Below are positions 8,440 to 18,228 of a stretch of 64,000 nt of DNA, piece after piece; the stretch's first letter is position 1, and the number at the start of each line of letters is the position of its first letter. The notes below the pieces were generated by a model. That model was not told the DNA's origin. It saw only the letters and a program-made list of their open reading frames with translations, and searched no databases. This DNA is from Streptomyces sp. ISL-11. Its GTDB lineage: Bacteria; Actinomycetota; Actinomycetes; Streptomycetales; Streptomycetaceae. The stretch covers positions 21,300 through 85,299 of the forward strand of contig NZ_JAGGOL010000013.1 of assembly GCF_018614525.1 (NCBI RefSeq), in the 5' to 3' direction. Position numbers and translations under genes: made by a program.

Positions 8440-9462
8440 TCAGTACTGCTCGGTCTCCACGAAACCCGCGTCCGCGTCGTCGTCGGCGCCAAACGCGTCC
8501 GCGGCGGCGGTCGGGTCGAATCCGGGCGGGCTGTCCTTGAGGGCCAGGCCCATGCCGGCCAGCTTCGCCTTGACCTCGTCGATCGACTTCGCACCGAAGT
8601 TGCGGATGTCGAGCAGGTCGGCCTCGGAGCGGGCGACGAGCTCACCCACGGAGTGGATGCCCTCGCGCTTGAGGCAGTTGTACGAGCGGACCGTGAGCTC
8701 GAGCTCCTCGATCGGCAGCGCCAGGTCGGCGGCAAGGGCGGCGTCCGTCGGGGACGGGCCCATGTCGATGCCCTCGGCGTCGATGTTGAGCTCGCGGGCA
8801 AGACCGAACAGCTCGACCAGGGTCTTACCGGCGGACGCCATGGCGTCGCGCGGGCGCATGGCCTGCTTGGTCTCGACGTCGACGATCAGCTTGTCGAAGT
8901 CGGTGCGCTGCTCGACACGGGTCGCCTCGACCTTGTAGGTGACCTTGAGAACCGGCGAGTAGATGGAGTCGACCGGGATACGGCCGATCTCCTGGCCCAC
9001 CTGCTTGTTCTGGACGGCGGAGACGTAGCCGCGACCGCGCTCGACGGTCAGCTCCATCTCCAGCTTGCCCTTGGCGTTCAGGGTCGCCAGGACCAGGTCG
9101 GGGTTGTGAACCTCGACGCCGGCCGGCGGGGCGATGTCGGCGGCGGTGACCAGACCCGGACCCTGCTTGCGCAGGTACATCACGACCGGCTCGTCGTGCT
9201 CCGAGGAGACGACCAGCTGCTTGATGTTCAGGATGAGGTCGGTGACGTCCTCCTTGACGCCCGGCACGGTGGTGAACTCGTGCAGGACACCGTCGATGCG
9301 GATGGACGTGACCGCCGCACCCGGGATCGAGGAGAGGAGCGTACGACGCAGGGAGTTGCCGAGGGTGTAGCCGAAGCCCGGCTCCAGCGGCTCGATCACG
9401 AACCGGGAGCGGAACTCGTCGACGACCTCTTCGGTCAGCGAGGGGCGCTGAGCGATCAGCAT
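8440..9462 (-). CDS. rpoA: RNA polymerase alpha subunit
   Basis: Alpha dimerises to seed assembly of RNA polymerase. The protein has 340 residues. Its N-terminal domain (about 1-230) holds the dimer and assembly surface ([20 protein letters not shown]), a linker follows, and the C-terminal domain (about 250-310: [20 protein letters not shown]) contacts promoter DNA and regulators. An acidic tail ends the protein. AAGGA stands before the ATG. It lies between rpsK and rplQ, with a hairpin (9522-9557) upstream that may set its level apart from the ribosomal genes. Confidence 0.97.
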   Translation of the reverse strand: MLIAQRPSLTEEVVDEFRSRFVIEPLEPGFGYTLGNSLRRTLLSSIPGAAVTSIRIDGVLHEFTTVPGVKEDVTDLILNIKQLVVSSEHDEPVVMYLRKQGPGLVTAADIAPPAGVEVHNPDLVLATLNAKGKLEMELTVERGRGYVSAVQNKQVGQEIGRIPVDSIYSPVLKVTYKVEATRVEQRTDFDKLIVDVETKQAMRPRDAMASAGKTLVELFGLARELNIDAEGIDMGPSPTDAALAADLALPIEELELTVRSYNCLKREGIHSVGELVARSEADLLDIRNFGAKSIDEVKAKLAGMGLALKDSPPGFDPTAAADAFGADDDADAGFVETEQY

Positions 9463-9521
9463 GCGATGAATCCTTCAGTCATGGACACCCACTATTTGAT
9501 GTCCTGAGGTACTACAAGGGT

Positions 9522-9557
9522 ACGGGCGATACGGCCCCGAAGAGCCGTACCGCCCGT
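9522..9557 (-). terminator. Hairpin between rpsK and rpoA
   Basis: ACGGGCGATACGGC (9522-9535) pairs with GCCGTACCGCCCGT (9544-9557) over 14 bp with one mismatch. It could be a terminator, an attenuator or an RNA processing site. Confidence 0.55.
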
Positions 9558-9606
9558 GTGCCGTACGAAGCGGCGCGATGATCAGCGGGCCTCGCGGCCC
9601 GATGGA

Positions 9607-10011
9607 TCAGACGCGGCGGCGCTTCGGGGGACGGCAGCCGTTGTGCGGGGTCGGGGTGACGTCCTGGATGGAGCCAACCTCGAGGCCGGTCGCCTGGAGC
9701 GAGCGGATGGCGGTCTCACGACCGGAACCCGGGCCCTTGACGAAGACGTCGACCTTGCGCATGCCGTGCTCCTGCGCGCGACGGGCAGCCGACTCGGCGG
9801 CCATCTGCGCGGCGAACGGAGTGGACTTGCGGGAGCCCTTGAAGCCGACGTGGCCGGCGGAGGCCCAGGAGATCACGTTGCCCGAAGGGTCCGTGATCGA
9901 CACGATGGTGTTGTTGAACGTGCTCTTGATGTGCGCGTGGCCGTGAGCGACGTTCTTCTTTTCCTTGCGACGCACCTTCTTGGCTGCGCCCTGACGACCC
10001 TTGGGGGGCAT
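9607..10011 (-). CDS. rpsK: 30S ribosomal protein S11
   Basis: S11 sits on the small-subunit platform and touches mRNA near the exit site. The protein has 134 residues: a basic start ([20 protein letters not shown]), the core [16 protein letters not shown], and the conserved end [18 protein letters not shown]. It follows rpsM in the alpha operon and precedes the hairpin before rpoA. Confidence 0.97.
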   Translation of the reverse strand: MPPKGRQGAAKKVRRKEKKNVAHGHAHIKSTFNNTIVSITDPSGNVISWASAGHVGFKGSRKSTPFAAQMAAESAARRAQEHGMRKVDVFVKGPGSGRETAIRSLQATGLEVGSIQDVTPTPHNGCRPPKRRRV

Positions 10012-10079
10012 GTCTTACTCCTGTGGAGTGGAGGTGATCGGTCCTACAGCGAAGACCGCTGGTGAGCGTCCGCTGAGGA

Positions 10080-10460
10080 CTACTTCTTGCCCGGCTTCTT
10101 CTTGCCGGCGATCGCGCGACGCGGGCCCTTGCGGGTACGAGCGTTCGTGCTGGTGCGCTGACCGTGGACCGGCAGGCCACGACGGTGACGCAGACCCTGG
10201 TAGCAGCCGATCTCTACCTTGCGGCGGATGTCGGCCTGGATCTCGCGGCGGAGGTCACCCTCGGTCTTGAGGTTGGCGTCCACGTACTCGCGGATCTTGA
10301 CCAGGTCCTCTTCGGGAAGGTCACGAACGCGGCTGTTCGGGTTCACACCGGTCGCGGCGAGAGTCGCCTGCGACTGGGTGCGGCCGATACCGAAGACGTA
10401 GGTGAGTGCGACCTCCACGCGCTTGTCGCGCGGGATGTCAACACCGGAAACGCGTGCCAT
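10080..10460 (-). CDS. rpsM: 30S ribosomal protein S13
   Basis: S13 lies in the head of the small subunit and forms bridges to the large one. The protein has 126 residues. It starts [20 protein letters not shown], has the helix-two-turn-helix region with GIGRTQ, and ends in the basic tail [20 protein letters not shown] that reaches the P-site tRNA. About 200 bp with no obvious structure separate it from rpmJ upstream; rpsK follows after 68 bp. Confidence 0.97.
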   Translation of the reverse strand: MARVSGVDIPRDKRVEVALTYVFGIGRTQSQATLAATGVNPNSRVRDLPEEDLVKIREYVDANLKTEGDLRREIQADIRRKVEIGCYQGLRHRRGLPVHGQRTSTNARTRKGPRRAIAGKKKPGKK

Positions 10461-10664
10461 TTACTGGCTCCAGTTTGATATTCGGGGGTCTTCCACAGCG
10501 CCACTCCCGACCGCCGACCGCCCTTGATCAAGACTTGAACAAGAGGGGTGGTACGTCCCGAGTCCCCGGCCCCCGCCGGAGGTGTCGCCAGCCGTGGCTG
10601 ACGGGCTCTGCTTATGTACGTTGCTATGCGTCGCGCGAAGTAACTGCGGAGTGCAGGTTCTGCG

Positions 10665-10778
10665 TCAGCCCTGGCGCTGCTTGTGGCGCAGGTTGTCGCA
10701 GATGACCATGACCCGGCCGTGACGGCGGATCACCTTGCACTTGTCGCAGATCTTCTTGACGCTCGGCTTGACCTTCAT
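10665..10778 (-). CDS. rpmJ: 50S ribosomal protein L36, zinc-binding type
   Basis: The gene encodes 37 residues, [15 protein letters not shown] to KQRQG, ending TGA at 10665-10667. Three cysteines and a histidine (CDKC, ICDN, LRH) give the zinc ribbon of the zinc-containing L36 form. Zinc-free paralogues replace this type under zinc starvation in Streptomyces; none is in this window. It lies between infA and rpsM, the usual actinobacterial place. Confidence 0.93.
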   Translation of the reverse strand: MKVKPSVKKICDKCKVIRRHGRVMVICDNLRHKQRQG

Positions 10779-10838
10779 GGGATGTCAGGTTCTCCGGGTC
10801 AGTGCCGTCACCCCGCGGTAGCGGGGCATCGACAAGAT

Positions 10839-11060
10839 CTACTTGTAGCGGTAGACGATCCGGCCACGCGTCAGGTCGTAGGGAGAGAGCTCCACGACGA
10901 CCCGGTCATCCGGGAGGATGCGGATGTAGTGCATCCGCATCTTGCCGCTGATGTGCGCGAGGACTTTGTGACCGTTCTGGAGTTCTACCTTGAACATCGC
11001 GTTCGGCAGAGACTCGATCACGGTGCCCTCGATCTCGATGGCACCTTGCTTCTTGGCCAC
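10839..11060 (-). CDS. infA: Translation initiation factor IF-1
   Basis: IF-1 binds the A site of the small subunit during initiation. From the GTG at 11060 it has 73 residues ([12 protein letters not shown] to GRIVYRYK), a single OB fold of normal length. AAAGG lies before the GTG. The longer open frame upstream has no family support. It comes after map and before rpmJ. The 11061-11223 leader contains a loose inverted repeat (CTCTCGT/ACGAGAG, 11093-11141) of unclear meaning. Confidence 0.95.
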   Translation of the reverse strand: MAKKQGAIEIEGTVIESLPNAMFKVELQNGHKVLAHISGKMRMHYIRILPDDRVVVELSPYDLTRGRIVYRYK

Positions 11061-11223
11061 GCTTCGCCTTTCGAATCGGCTACCTTGATCAACTCTCGTA
11101 TACACGTGCCATACGAACGCAGGCATGCGGATACACGAGAGCCGACGCGTCAGTCTACGTCAGGGCAACCCGAAAGACTAATCCAGGGTCATTGCCCAGC
11201 CGCGTTGATCCTTAAGCGGCAGT

Positions 11224-11284
11224 TACGCCAGCGGATCCGGCGCCGCCGTCACCCCGTACTCCGCCAGCTTGGCCTTGCCGCCGT
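11224..11284 (-). repeat. Displaced 61-bp copy of the map 3' end
   Basis: These 61 bases are identical to 11402-11462, which encode the last residues of methionine aminopeptidase. In this copy the next base makes the stop TAA instead of TAG. The copies are 178 bp apart and the 117 bp between them match nothing else that I can see in the window. Confidence 0.85.
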
Positions 11285-11400
11285 GGAATCCTCCACACGC
11301 CCCTCTCGCGGGCTCGGCGCCAAGGCGCCTCACAAGCTTCGAGCGGCTGCGCCGGACGCCGTCCGGCGAGGCGGTGGCCGATGCCGAAAAGAGCCGGTGC

Positions 11401-12237
11401 CTACGCCAGCGGATCCGGCGCCGCCGTCACCCCGTACTCCGCCAGCTTGGCCTTGCCGCCGTCCACCGCCGTGAGCACCAGCGGGCCCTGCTCCGTCAGG
11501 GCGACGGAGTGCTCCCAGTGGGAGGACCAGGTCAGGTCGTCCGTGAGGACCGTCCAGTCGTCCTCCAGGACGTGGGTCCGGGCGGTGCCCAGGCTCACCA
11601 TGGGCTCGATCGCGATGCAGAAGCCGGGGACGAGCTTGGGGCCCTTGCCGCGCTTGCGCGAGACGTAGTTCAGCAGGTGCGGGTCCATGTGCATCTCGGA
11701 GCCGATGCCGTGCCCGCCGTAGTCCTCGATGATCCCGTACTTCCCGGTGGCCGGGCGGGGCTGGCGGCGGATGTAGCCCTCGATGGCCTTGGAGATGTCC
11801 ACCAGGCGGTTGCCGTTCTTCACGGCGGCGATGCCGGCCCACATCGACTCCTCGGTCACCCGGGAGAGCTCCAGCAGCTCCGGAGCGTGACCGGTGCCCA
11901 CGAAGGCCGTGAAGGCGGCGTCGCCGTGCCAGCCGTCCACGATCGCGCCCGCGTCGATGGAGATGATGTCGCCGTCCTTCAGGACGGTCTTCGTGTCCGG
12001 GATGCCGTGCACGACGACCTCGTTCACCGAGGTGCAGATCGTGGCGGGGAAGCCGCCGTAGCCGAGGAAGTTCGACTTGGCGCCGTGCTCGGCCAGCACC
12101 TTGCGGGCGACGTCGTCCAGATCCTTGGTGGTGGCACCCGGCACGGCCGCCGCCCGGGTGGCCGCGTGGATGGCGGCGACGACCAGCCCCGCCTCGCGCA
12201 TCTTCGCGATCTGGTCCGGGGTCTTGATCTCGACCAT
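11401..12237 (-). CDS. map: Methionine aminopeptidase type I
   Basis: It removes the N-terminal methionine from new proteins. From the ATG at 12237, with AAAGG upstream, it has 278 residues. Metal ligands are visible: the two aspartates around DAGAIVDGWHGDAAFT, the histidine of GHGIGSEMH, and glutamates in AIEPMV and near the end. The longer open frame to 12354 lacks a ribosome site. The gene is separated from adk by a strong hairpin, so it may have its own promoter in 12238-12364. Its last 61 bp are duplicated downstream at 11224-11284. Confidence 0.95.
   Translation of the reverse strand: MVEIKTPDQIAKMREAGLVVAAIHAATRAAAVPGATTKDLDDVARKVLAEHGAKSNFLGYGGFPATICTSVNEVVVHGIPDTKTVLKDGDIISIDAGAIVDGWHGDAAFTAFVGTGHAPELLELSRVTEESMWAGIAAVKNGNRLVDISKAIEGYIRRQPRPATGKYGIIEDYGGHGIGSEMHMDPHLLNYVSRKRGKGPKLVPGFCIAIEPMVSLGTARTHVLEDDWTVLTDDLTWSSHWEHSVALTEQGPLVLTAVDGGKAKLAEYGVTAAPDPLA
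11402..11462 (-). repeat. 61-bp direct repeat, copy within map
   Basis: This is the functional copy of the repeat at 11224-11284 and forms the C-terminal codons (GGKAKLAEYGVTAAPDPLA) of map. A functional copy in the gene and a displaced copy downstream is the geometry left by elements that integrate into gene 3' ends. Confidence 0.85.
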
Positions 12238-12364
12238 GGGGGTGCCTTTCTCGGCTGCACGTGGCTTCCACGTGACGTCTACGGTGCTTCTCGTGCGGCC
12301 CGGGTAGCTGCCCGGCCGGGCGCTCCGGGCTCCGCCGGCCCGCGCAGGGCGCACAGCACAACAC

Positions 12365-12400
12365 TACGGCCGCGGCGCCCCGAGGGGCACCGCGGCCGTA
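12365..12400 (-). terminator. Terminator hairpin after adk
   Basis: TACGGCCGCGG (12365-12375) pairs with CCGCGGCCGTA (12390-12400) over 11 bp, with a second GCCCC/GGGGC pairing inside. It begins 13 nt beyond the adk stop. Confidence 0.75.
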
Positions 12401-12413
12401 ATCAGCTCGCTGT

Positions 12414-13070
12414 TCAGGCGTTGTCGCGCTCCAGGGCGGCCATCGCCCGCTGCGTGACCTCGGCGACCTTGCCGAGCGCCGAGATCGTCACCACCAGGCC
12501 CTGGGCCTTGTAGTAGTCGATGATCGGCTCGGTCTCGCTGTGGTAGACCTCCAGCCGCTTGCGGACGGTGTCCTCACTGTCGTCCTCGCGCTGGTACAGC
12601 TCGCCGCCGCAGGCGTCACAGACACCCTCGGCCGCCGGCGGGTTGTAGATCACGTGGAAGATGTGGCTGCTGTCCTTGCGGCACATCCGGCGACCGGCGA
12701 TCCGCTTGACGACCTCGTCCTCCGGGACCTCCAGGTCCAGGACGGCGTCCAGCTTGAGGTCGTCGGCCTTGAGGATCCCGTCCAGCGCCTCGGCCTGGGC
12801 CAGGTTGCGCGGGAAGCCGTCCAGCAGGAAACCGCCGACGGCGTCCGACTGCTGCATGCGGTCCTTGGCCATCCCGATGGTGACCTCGTCCGGCACCAGC
12901 TGGCCGGCCCGCATGTACTCCTGGGCCTTCTGGCCGAGCGGCGTGCCCTGGCTGATGTTCGCCCGGAAAAGGTCACCCGTCGAGATGTGCGGGATCGCGA
13001 GGTTCTTGGCGAGGTACGCGGCCTGCGTACCCTTGCCGGCGCCGGGCGGCCCGACGAGGACGATTCGCAT
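12414..13070 (-). CDS. adk: Adenylate kinase
   Basis: It interconverts ATP plus AMP with two ADP. From the ATG at 13070 it has 218 residues with the P-loop GPPGAGKGTQ (8-17), the AMP-binding region (TGDLFRANI) and the flexible lid. The lid has RRMCRKDSSH and GVCDACGGE: three cysteines rather than the usual four-ligand zinc set, so an aspartate or histidine probably completes the site, as I recall for Streptomyces enzymes. The start codon overlaps the secY stop (TGATG). Confidence 0.95.
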   Translation of the reverse strand: MRIVLVGPPGAGKGTQAAYLAKNLAIPHISTGDLFRANISQGTPLGQKAQEYMRAGQLVPDEVTIGMAKDRMQQSDAVGGFLLDGFPRNLAQAEALDGILKADDLKLDAVLDLEVPEDEVVKRIAGRRMCRKDSSHIFHVIYNPPAAEGVCDACGGELYQREDDSEDTVRKRLEVYHSETEPIIDYYKAQGLVVTISALGKVAEVTQRAMAALERDNA

Positions 13071-14383
13071 CAGCGGAGGAACCCTTCGTAGTTGCGCTGC
13101 TGAAGCTGGCTCTCGATCTGCTTCACAGTCTCCAGACCGACACCCACGATGATCAGGATGCTGGTTCCCCCGAACGGGAAGTTCTGGTTCGCGTTGAGTG
13201 TGACCAGTGCCACCGTGGGCACCAGGGCGATCAGCCCCAGATAGAGCGAGCCCGGCCACGTGATGCGGTTCAGCACGTAGCTCAGGTACTCCGCGGTGGG
13301 ACGACCAGCCCGGATGCCCGGAATGAACCCACCATACTTCTTCATGTTGTCGGCAACTTCTTCGGGGTTGAAGGAGATGGCGACGTAGAAGAAGGCGAAG
13401 AAGACGATCAGCAGGAAGTAGGTGACCATGTAGATCGGGTGGTCACCCTTGACCAGGTTGGCGTTGACCCAGTTCGCCCAGCCGGCCTTGGAGCCGGTGA
13501 ACTGCACGAGCAGCGCCGGGATGTAGAGCAGCGACGAGGCGAAGATGACCGGGATCACGCCCGCCTGGTTCACCTTGAGCGGGATGTAGGTGGACGTGCC
13601 GCCGTAGGACCGGCGGCCGATCATGCGCTTGGCGTACTGGACCGGGATCCGGCGCTGGGCCTGCTCCACGAAGACCACCAGCGCGACCATGGCCAGGCCG
13701 CAGATGATGACCAGCGCGAACTCCAGCCAGCCGCCCATCAGCTTGCCCTGGAGCTTGATGCCCCACAGGCCGCTGGGGAAGCCGGCGGCGATGGACGTGA
13801 ACATCAGGATCGACATGCCGTTGCCGATGCCGCGGTCGGTGACGAGCTCACCGAGCCACATGATCAGCGCGGTGCCCGCGGTCATGGTGATGACCATGGT
13901 GACCGTGGTGAAGATCGACTGGTTGGGCACGATCTGGTTGCCCACCGTGCAGTTACCGAAGAGGGCACCGCTGCGCGCGGTGGCCACCAGGCCGGTGCCC
14001 TGGAGCACCGCGAGTGCCACGGTCAGATAACGCGTGTACTGCGTGATCTTGGCCTGCCCCGACTGTCCCTCCTTCTTGAGGGCTTCCAGTCGAGGGATGA
14101 CGACGGTGAGCAACTGAAGAATGATGCTCGCCGTGATGTACGGCATGATCCCGAGCGCGAAGATCGTGATCTGCAGCAGCGCGCCACCGCTGAACATGTT
14201 CACGAGGCCGAACAGGCCCTGACCACGCTGGGCCTGGTCCATACACGTCTGGACGTTCTGGTAGTCGACGCCCGGCACCGGCACATGCGCGCCGAGCCGG
14301 AAGAGCACCATGATGCCCAACGTGAACAGCAGCTTCTTGCGCAGGTCGGGCGTCTTGAACGCCCGGGCGAACGCGGTGAGCAC
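13070..14383 (-). CDS. secY: Preprotein translocase subunit SecY
   Basis: SecY forms the protein-conducting channel in the membrane with SecE. From the GTG at 14383, preceded by AGGAGG, it has 437 residues and about ten membrane helices. Cytoplasmic loops carry ERIPVQYAKR-like sequence (QRRIPVQYAKRMIGRR) and NPEEVADNMKKYGGFIPGIRAG. The last bases overlap adk. A terminator (14536-14571) upstream separates it from the spc ribosomal genes, so secY-adk probably has its own promoter in the AT-richer stretch 14430-14500. Confidence 0.96.
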   Translation of the reverse strand: MLTAFARAFKTPDLRKKLLFTLGIMVLFRLGAHVPVPGVDYQNVQTCMDQAQRGQGLFGLVNMFSGGALLQITIFALGIMPYITASIILQLLTVVIPRLEALKKEGQSGQAKITQYTRYLTVALAVLQGTGLVATARSGALFGNCTVGNQIVPNQSIFTTVTMVITMTAGTALIMWLGELVTDRGIGNGMSILMFTSIAAGFPSGLWGIKLQGKLMGGWLEFALVIICGLAMVALVVFVEQAQRRIPVQYAKRMIGRRSYGGTSTYIPLKVNQAGVIPVIFASSLLYIPALLVQFTGSKAGWANWVNANLVKGDHPIYMVTYFLLIVFFAFFYVAISFNPEEVADNMKKYGGFIPGIRAGRPTAEYLSYVLNRITWPGSLYLGLIALVPTVALVTLNANQNFPFGGTSILIIVGVGLETVKQIESQLQQRNYEGFLR

Positions 14384-14535
14384 GGTGCCTCCTGCGCCTC
14401 TCACGCAGCCACGTGAGAGGTGACGGTCTTGAGGATCGACGAATACATATCAGTCAAAATCCGCACGACCCAGGCCGCGCGGAAGATAACAGTTGCACGC
14501 CACCTTACCGGCGACCGTGCCCCCCTAGGAACGAC

Positions 14536-14571
14536 CAACCGGGGATGCCCCTTTTGGGACATCCCCGGTTG
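14536..14571 (-). terminator. Terminator after rplO (end of spc block)
   Basis: CAACCGGGGATGCCC (14536-14550) pairs with GGGACATCCCCGGTTG (14556-14571) with one mismatch or bulge. It lies 15 bp beyond the rplO stop. Confidence 0.8.
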
Positions 14572-14585
14572 TCAGATCAACGAGC

Positions 14586-15041
14586 TCAGACGAGCTCGGT
14601 GACGGTGCCACCAGCGGCGGCGATCTTCTCCTTGGCGGAGCCGGAGACGGCGTCAACCGTCACCTGCAGCGCCACGGTGATCTCGCCGGTGCCGAGCACC
14701 TTGACGAGCTGGTTCTTACGAACCGCGCCCTTGGCGACCAGATCGGCCACCGTGACCTCGCCACCCTGCGGGTAGAGCGCGGCCAGCTTGTCCAGGTTCA
14801 CGACCTGGAACTCGACGCGGAACGGGTTCTTGAAGCCCTTGAGCTTCGGGAGACGCATGTGGAGGGGCATCTGCCCGCCCTCGAAGCGCTCCGGAACCTG
14901 GTAACGGGCCTTCTGGCCCTTCGTGCCACGACCTGCGGTCTTACCCTTGGACGCCTCGCCTCGACCCACACGGGTCTTGGCGGTCTTGGCGCCCGGGGCG
15001 GGCCGGAGGTTGTGGACCTTCAGCGGGTTCTGCTCCGCCAT
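14586..15041 (-). CDS. rplO: 50S ribosomal protein L15
   Basis: L15 is a core large-subunit assembly protein. From the ATG at 15041 it has 151 residues with the glycine-rich basic start ([36 protein letters not shown]) and the domain [13 protein letters not shown]. It ends the spc ribosomal block, and a strong terminator follows. rpmD ends 2 bp upstream. Confidence 0.96.
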   Translation of the reverse strand: MAEQNPLKVHNLRPAPGAKTAKTRVGRGEASKGKTAGRGTKGQKARYQVPERFEGGQMPLHMRLPKLKGFKNPFRVEFQVVNLDKLAALYPQGGEVTVADLVAKGAVRKNQLVKVLGTGEITVALQVTVDAVSGSAKEKIAAAGGTVTELV

Positions 15042-15042
15042 G

Positions 15043-15225
15043 TCAGTCGACCTCCTCAACCGTCACGAGGTGGCGGACGGTGTGCACCATGCCGCGGAAC
15101 TCGGGACGGTCCTCCTTGACAACCACGTCGTTCAGGCGCTTGAGCCCGAGCGAACGCAGGGTGTCGCGGTGGTTCTGCTTGCTACCGATGTAGGACTTGA
15201 CCTGCGTGACCTTGAGGCGAGCCAT
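15043..15225 (-). CDS. rpmD: 50S ribosomal protein L30
   Basis: The gene encodes 60 residues, [14 protein letters not shown] to VTVEEVD, matching the ferredoxin-like L30 of normal length. Its ATG shares one base with the rpsE stop (TAATG), which implies coupled translation. L30 is non-essential in some bacteria but is kept in the spc operon here. Confidence 0.95.
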   Translation of the reverse strand: MARLKVTQVKSYIGSKQNHRDTLRSLGLKRLNDVVVKEDRPEFRGMVHTVRHLVTVEEVD

Positions 15226-15827
15226 TACGCACCCGCCCCTGCACGCGCCCGCAGCAGTGCGGCGGGGGCGACGTCCTCCAGCGGCAGGCCACGACGGGCG
15301 GCGATCTCCTCGGGACGCTGAAGTCCCTGGAGGGCCGTCACCGTGGCGTGCACGATGTTGATCGGGTTCGACGAACCGAGCGACTTCGACAGGATGTCGT
15401 GGACGCCGGCGCACTCGAGCACCGCACGCACCGGGCCACCGGCGATAACGCCGGTACCGGGGGAAGCAGGCTTGAGCAGGACGACGCCCGCGGCCTTCTC
15501 GCCCTGGATGGGGTGCGGGATGGTGCCCTGGATGCGCGGGACCTTGAAGAAGTTCTTCTTGGCCTCTTCCACGCCCTTGGCGATGGCCGCGGGAACTTCC
15601 TTGGCCTTGCCGTATCCGACACCTACGGTGCCGTCACCGTCGCCCACCACGACCAGCGCGGTGAAGCTGAAGCGGCGACCACCCTTGACAACCTTGGCGA
15701 CGCGGTTGATCGCGACAACGCGCTCAACGTACGCGGTCTTCTCGGCGGCAGCGCCACCGTCGCGACCCTTCCGGTCCCGCCGCTCGCCGCCACCGGCACC
15801 GCTTCCGCGGCGCTGGGGTCCAGCCAT
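15225..15827 (-). CDS. rpsE: 30S ribosomal protein S5
   Basis: S5 shapes the mRNA entry site and affects decoding fidelity. The protein has 200 residues. The start [20 protein letters not shown] is a basic glycine-rich extension. The double-stranded RNA-binding domain ([27 protein letters not shown]) and the C-terminal domain follow. The region where spectinomycin resistance changes occur (KGGRRF) looks wild type. Confidence 0.97.
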   Translation of the reverse strand: MAGPQRRGSGAGGGERRDRKGRDGGAAAEKTAYVERVVAINRVAKVVKGGRRFSFTALVVVGDGDGTVGVGYGKAKEVPAAIAKGVEEAKKNFFKVPRIQGTIPHPIQGEKAAGVVLLKPASPGTGVIAGGPVRAVLECAGVHDILSKSLGSSNPINIVHATVTALQGLQRPEEIAARRGLPLEDVAPAALLRARAGAGA

Positions 15828-15873
15828 TGGATTTACCTCTCTCTGTTACGTCCGCTAGCTCCGGAACCGGGGC

Positions 15874-16257
15874 TTAGAACTTCAGCCCGGCTTCGCGGGC
15901 GGCGTCCGCCAGAGCGGCAATGCGCCCGGCGTACTGGTTGCCACCGCGGTCGAACACGACGGTCTCGACGCCGGCAGCCTTAGCACGCTCGGCGACAAGC
16001 GCGCCGACCTGCTTGGCCTGCGCGGACTTGTCGCCCTCGCCACCGCGGATCGAGGTGTCCAGGGTCGACGCCGACGCAAGGGTGTGACCCTTGAGGTCGT
16101 CGATGACCTGAGCAACGATGTTCCGGTTCGAGCGCGTCACGACGAGGCGCGGACGCTCCGCCGTACCCGACACGTTCTTACGGATGCGGATGTGACGACG
16201 CTTCTTGGCGGCGCGCTTGTACGCGTCACCCTTGGCGATCTTTACACCGTATGCCAT
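15874..16257 (-). CDS. rplR: 50S ribosomal protein L18
   Basis: L18 binds 5S rRNA in the central protuberance. The protein has 127 residues with a basic start ([20 protein letters not shown]) and the core [20 protein letters not shown], ending AAREAGLKF. It begins 3 nt after the rplF stop and precedes rpsE. Confidence 0.96.
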   Translation of the reverse strand: MAYGVKIAKGDAYKRAAKKRRHIRIRKNVSGTAERPRLVVTRSNRNIVAQVIDDLKGHTLASASTLDTSIRGGEGDKSAQAKQVGALVAERAKAAGVETVVFDRGGNQYAGRIAALADAAREAGLKF

Positions 16258-16260
16258 GGC

Positions 16261-16800
16261 TTACTTACCCGCCTTTCCGACCTTGCGGCGGATGACCTCA
16301 CCCGCATACTTCACGCCCTTGGCCTTGTAGGGGTCGGGCTTGCGAAGCTTGCGGATGTTGGCGGCGACCTCGCCGACCTTCTGCTTGTCGATGCCCTCGA
16401 CGCTGAGCTTGGTCGGGGACTCCACCTTGAAGGTGATGCCCTCGGGGGCCTCGACCAGGATCGGGTGGCTGTAGCCCAGGGCGAACTCCAGGTTGGAGCC
16501 CTTCGCCTGGACGCGGTAACCGACACCGCTGATCTCAAGAGCCTTGCTGTAGCCCGCGGTCACGCCGGTGATCATGTTCGCCACCAGCGTGCGGGACAGG
16601 CCGTGCAGGGCCTTGTTCTGACGCTCGTCGTTCGGACGCGAGACGACAAGAGTGCCGTCCTCGTCCTTAGCGATCTCGATGGGCGCGGCGACAGCGTGCG
16701 TGAGGGAGCCCTTGGGACCCTTCACGTGCACCGTGCGGCCATCGATGGTGACGTCCACACCAGCGGGAACCTGGATGGGCAGCCGTCCAATACGCGACAT
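16261..16800 (-). CDS. rplF: 50S ribosomal protein L6
   Basis: L6 lies near the factor-binding site of the large subunit. The protein has 179 residues: [20 protein letters not shown], two similar alpha-beta domains, and the conserved end [15 protein letters not shown]. Length and sequence are standard. It lies between rpsH and rplR. Confidence 0.97.
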   Translation of the reverse strand: MSRIGRLPIQVPAGVDVTIDGRTVHVKGPKGSLTHAVAAPIEIAKDEDGTLVVSRPNDERQNKALHGLSRTLVANMITGVTAGYSKALEISGVGYRVQAKGSNLEFALGYSHPILVEAPEGITFKVESPTKLSVEGIDKQKVGEVAANIRKLRKPDPYKAKGVKYAGEVIRRKVGKAGK

Positions 16801-16821
16801 TGGCTATTCCTCCGTTCCCGA

Positions 16822-17220
16822 TTACCAGACGTAGGCGAGGACTTCCCCACCCACGCCCTTCTTGCTGGCCTGCTGGCCGGTCAGGAGACCGTGGGACGTG
16901 GAGATGATCGCCACGCCCAGGCCGCCGAGGACCTTCGGCAGGTTGGTGGACTTTGCGTAGACCCGCAGGCCCGGCTTCGAGATGCGCTTGATGCCGGCGA
17001 TCGAGCGCTCGCGGTTCGGGCCGAACTTCAGCTCGAGGGTCAGGGACTTGCCGACCTCGGCGTCCTCGACCTTCCAGCCGGTGATGTAGCCCTCCTGCTG
17101 GAGGATCTCCGCGATGTGCGACTTGATCTTGCTGTGCGGCATCGACACGGAGTCGTGGTATGCCGAGTTAGCGTTTCGCAGACGCGTCAGCATGTCTGCG
17201 ATCGGATCGGTCATGGTCAT
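16822..17220 (-). CDS. rpsH: 30S ribosomal protein S8
   Basis: S8 is a primary 16S rRNA-binding protein of the central domain; in E. coli it represses the spc operon. From the ATG at 17220 it has 132 residues ([18 protein letters not shown] to GGEVLAYVW). A spacer of about 256 bp separates it from rpsN, unusually long inside this operon. That spacer includes a small hairpin just after rpsN. Confidence 0.96.
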   Translation of the reverse strand: MTMTDPIADMLTRLRNANSAYHDSVSMPHSKIKSHIAEILQQEGYITGWKVEDAEVGKSLTLELKFGPNRERSIAGIKRISKPGLRVYAKSTNLPKVLGGLGVAIISTSHGLLTGQQASKKGVGGEVLAYVW

Positions 17221-17460
17221 GTTTGGCCTTCGGCCTCTCTCGCCGTGGTTTCCTATCTGCGCCATCCCTCTCCCCGAGCAGAGTCGGAGCGGGTGCGGTG
17301 CGGGGACCTACGGCGTAGTAAGCGACTTTAAGCGGGCTTGCGCCCGCGGGCGGTCATGGGCGGCGGGCGCCCAACCCTTCCACTCTACGTGAGCGCGAAG
17401 CTCACCGGAGAAGATCGGGTCGGGCGACCACCGTCCAGGATGCTTACCGAGAGCCCTGGT

Positions 17461-17476
17461 CAACCCAAGTGGGTTG
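17461..17476 (-). other. Small hairpin after rpsN
   Basis: CAACCC AAGT GGGTTG forms a 6-bp stem right next to the rpsN stop codon. It is weak for a terminator and may be an RNA processing or regulatory stem in the rpsN-rpsH spacer. Confidence 0.4.
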
Positions 17477-17662
17477 TTACCAGGAGCTCTTGGTCACGCC
17501 CGGCAGCTCGCCACGGTGAGCCATCTCACGAAGGCACACGCGGCACAGGCCGAACTTGCGGTAGACGGAGTGCGGGCGGCCACAGCGCTGGCAGCGGGTG
17601 TAGGCACGCACACCGAACTTGGGCTTACGAGCAGCCTTCGCGATGAGGGACTTCTTCGCCAT
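17477..17662 (-). CDS. rpsN: 30S ribosomal protein S14, zinc-binding (type Z)
   Basis: The gene encodes 61 residues, the short zinc form of S14. The ligands CQRC and CRVC (CxxC..CxxC) are intact. In Streptomyces a longer zinc-free paralogue elsewhere is induced when zinc is scarce. The gene sits between rplE (5-nt gap) and rpsH. Confidence 0.96.
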   Translation of the reverse strand: MAKKSLIAKAARKPKFGVRAYTRCQRCGRPHSVYRKFGLCRVCLREMAHRGELPGVTKSSW

Positions 17663-17667
17663 CTCGC

Positions 17668-18228
17668 TTACGCCTCCTTGAACGGGAAGCCGAGGTGACG
17701 AAGGAGGGCGCGGCCCTCGTCGTCGTTGGTCGCCGTGGTGACCACGGTGATGTCCATACCCCGGACGCGGTCGATCTTGTCCTGGTCGATCTCGTGGAAC
17801 ATGACCTGCTCCGTGAGACCGAAGGTGTAGTTGCCCCGGCCGTCGAACTGCTTGGGGGACAGACCACGGAAGTCGCGGATGCGCGGGAGCGCGAGCGACA
17901 GGGTGCGGTCCAGGAACTCCCACATGCGGTCACCACGGAGGGTGACGTGGGCACCGATCGGCTGGCCCTCACGCAGCTTGAACTGCGCGATGGACTTGCG
18001 AGCCTTGGTGACCGCGGGCTTCTGACCGGTGATCGTGGTGAGGTCGCGGATGGCGCCCTCGATCAGCTTGGAGTCGCGGGCGGCGTCGCCCACACCCATG
18101 TTGACCACGATCTTGGTCAGACCCGGAACCTGCATGATGTTCTCGAAGGAGAACTCCTCACGCAGCTTGCCGACGATCTCTTCGCGGTAGCGCTGCTTGA
18201 GGCGCGGCGCGTTGGTGGTGGCAGTCAT
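17668..18228 (-). CDS. rplE: 50S ribosomal protein L5
   Basis: L5 binds 5S rRNA and contacts the P-site tRNA. The protein has 186 residues: [19 protein letters not shown], the core [16 protein letters not shown], and the conserved segment [18 protein letters not shown]. Its ATG shares a base with the rplX stop (TGATG). Confidence 0.97.
   Translation of the reverse strand: MTATTNAPRLKQRYREEIVGKLREEFSFENIMQVPGLTKIVVNMGVGDAARDSKLIEGAIRDLTTITGQKPAVTKARKSIAQFKLREGQPIGAHVTLRGDRMWEFLDRTLSLALPRIRDFRGLSPKQFDGRGNYTFGLTEQVMFHEIDQDKIDRVRGMDITVVTTATNDDEGRALLRHLGFPFKEA

Noticed and set aside
11224..11400. A small insertion sequence or gene between infA and map
   Set aside because: Only about 117 bp separate the two 61-bp copies. 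There is no open frame with a recombinase motif and no terminal inverted repeats that I can see.
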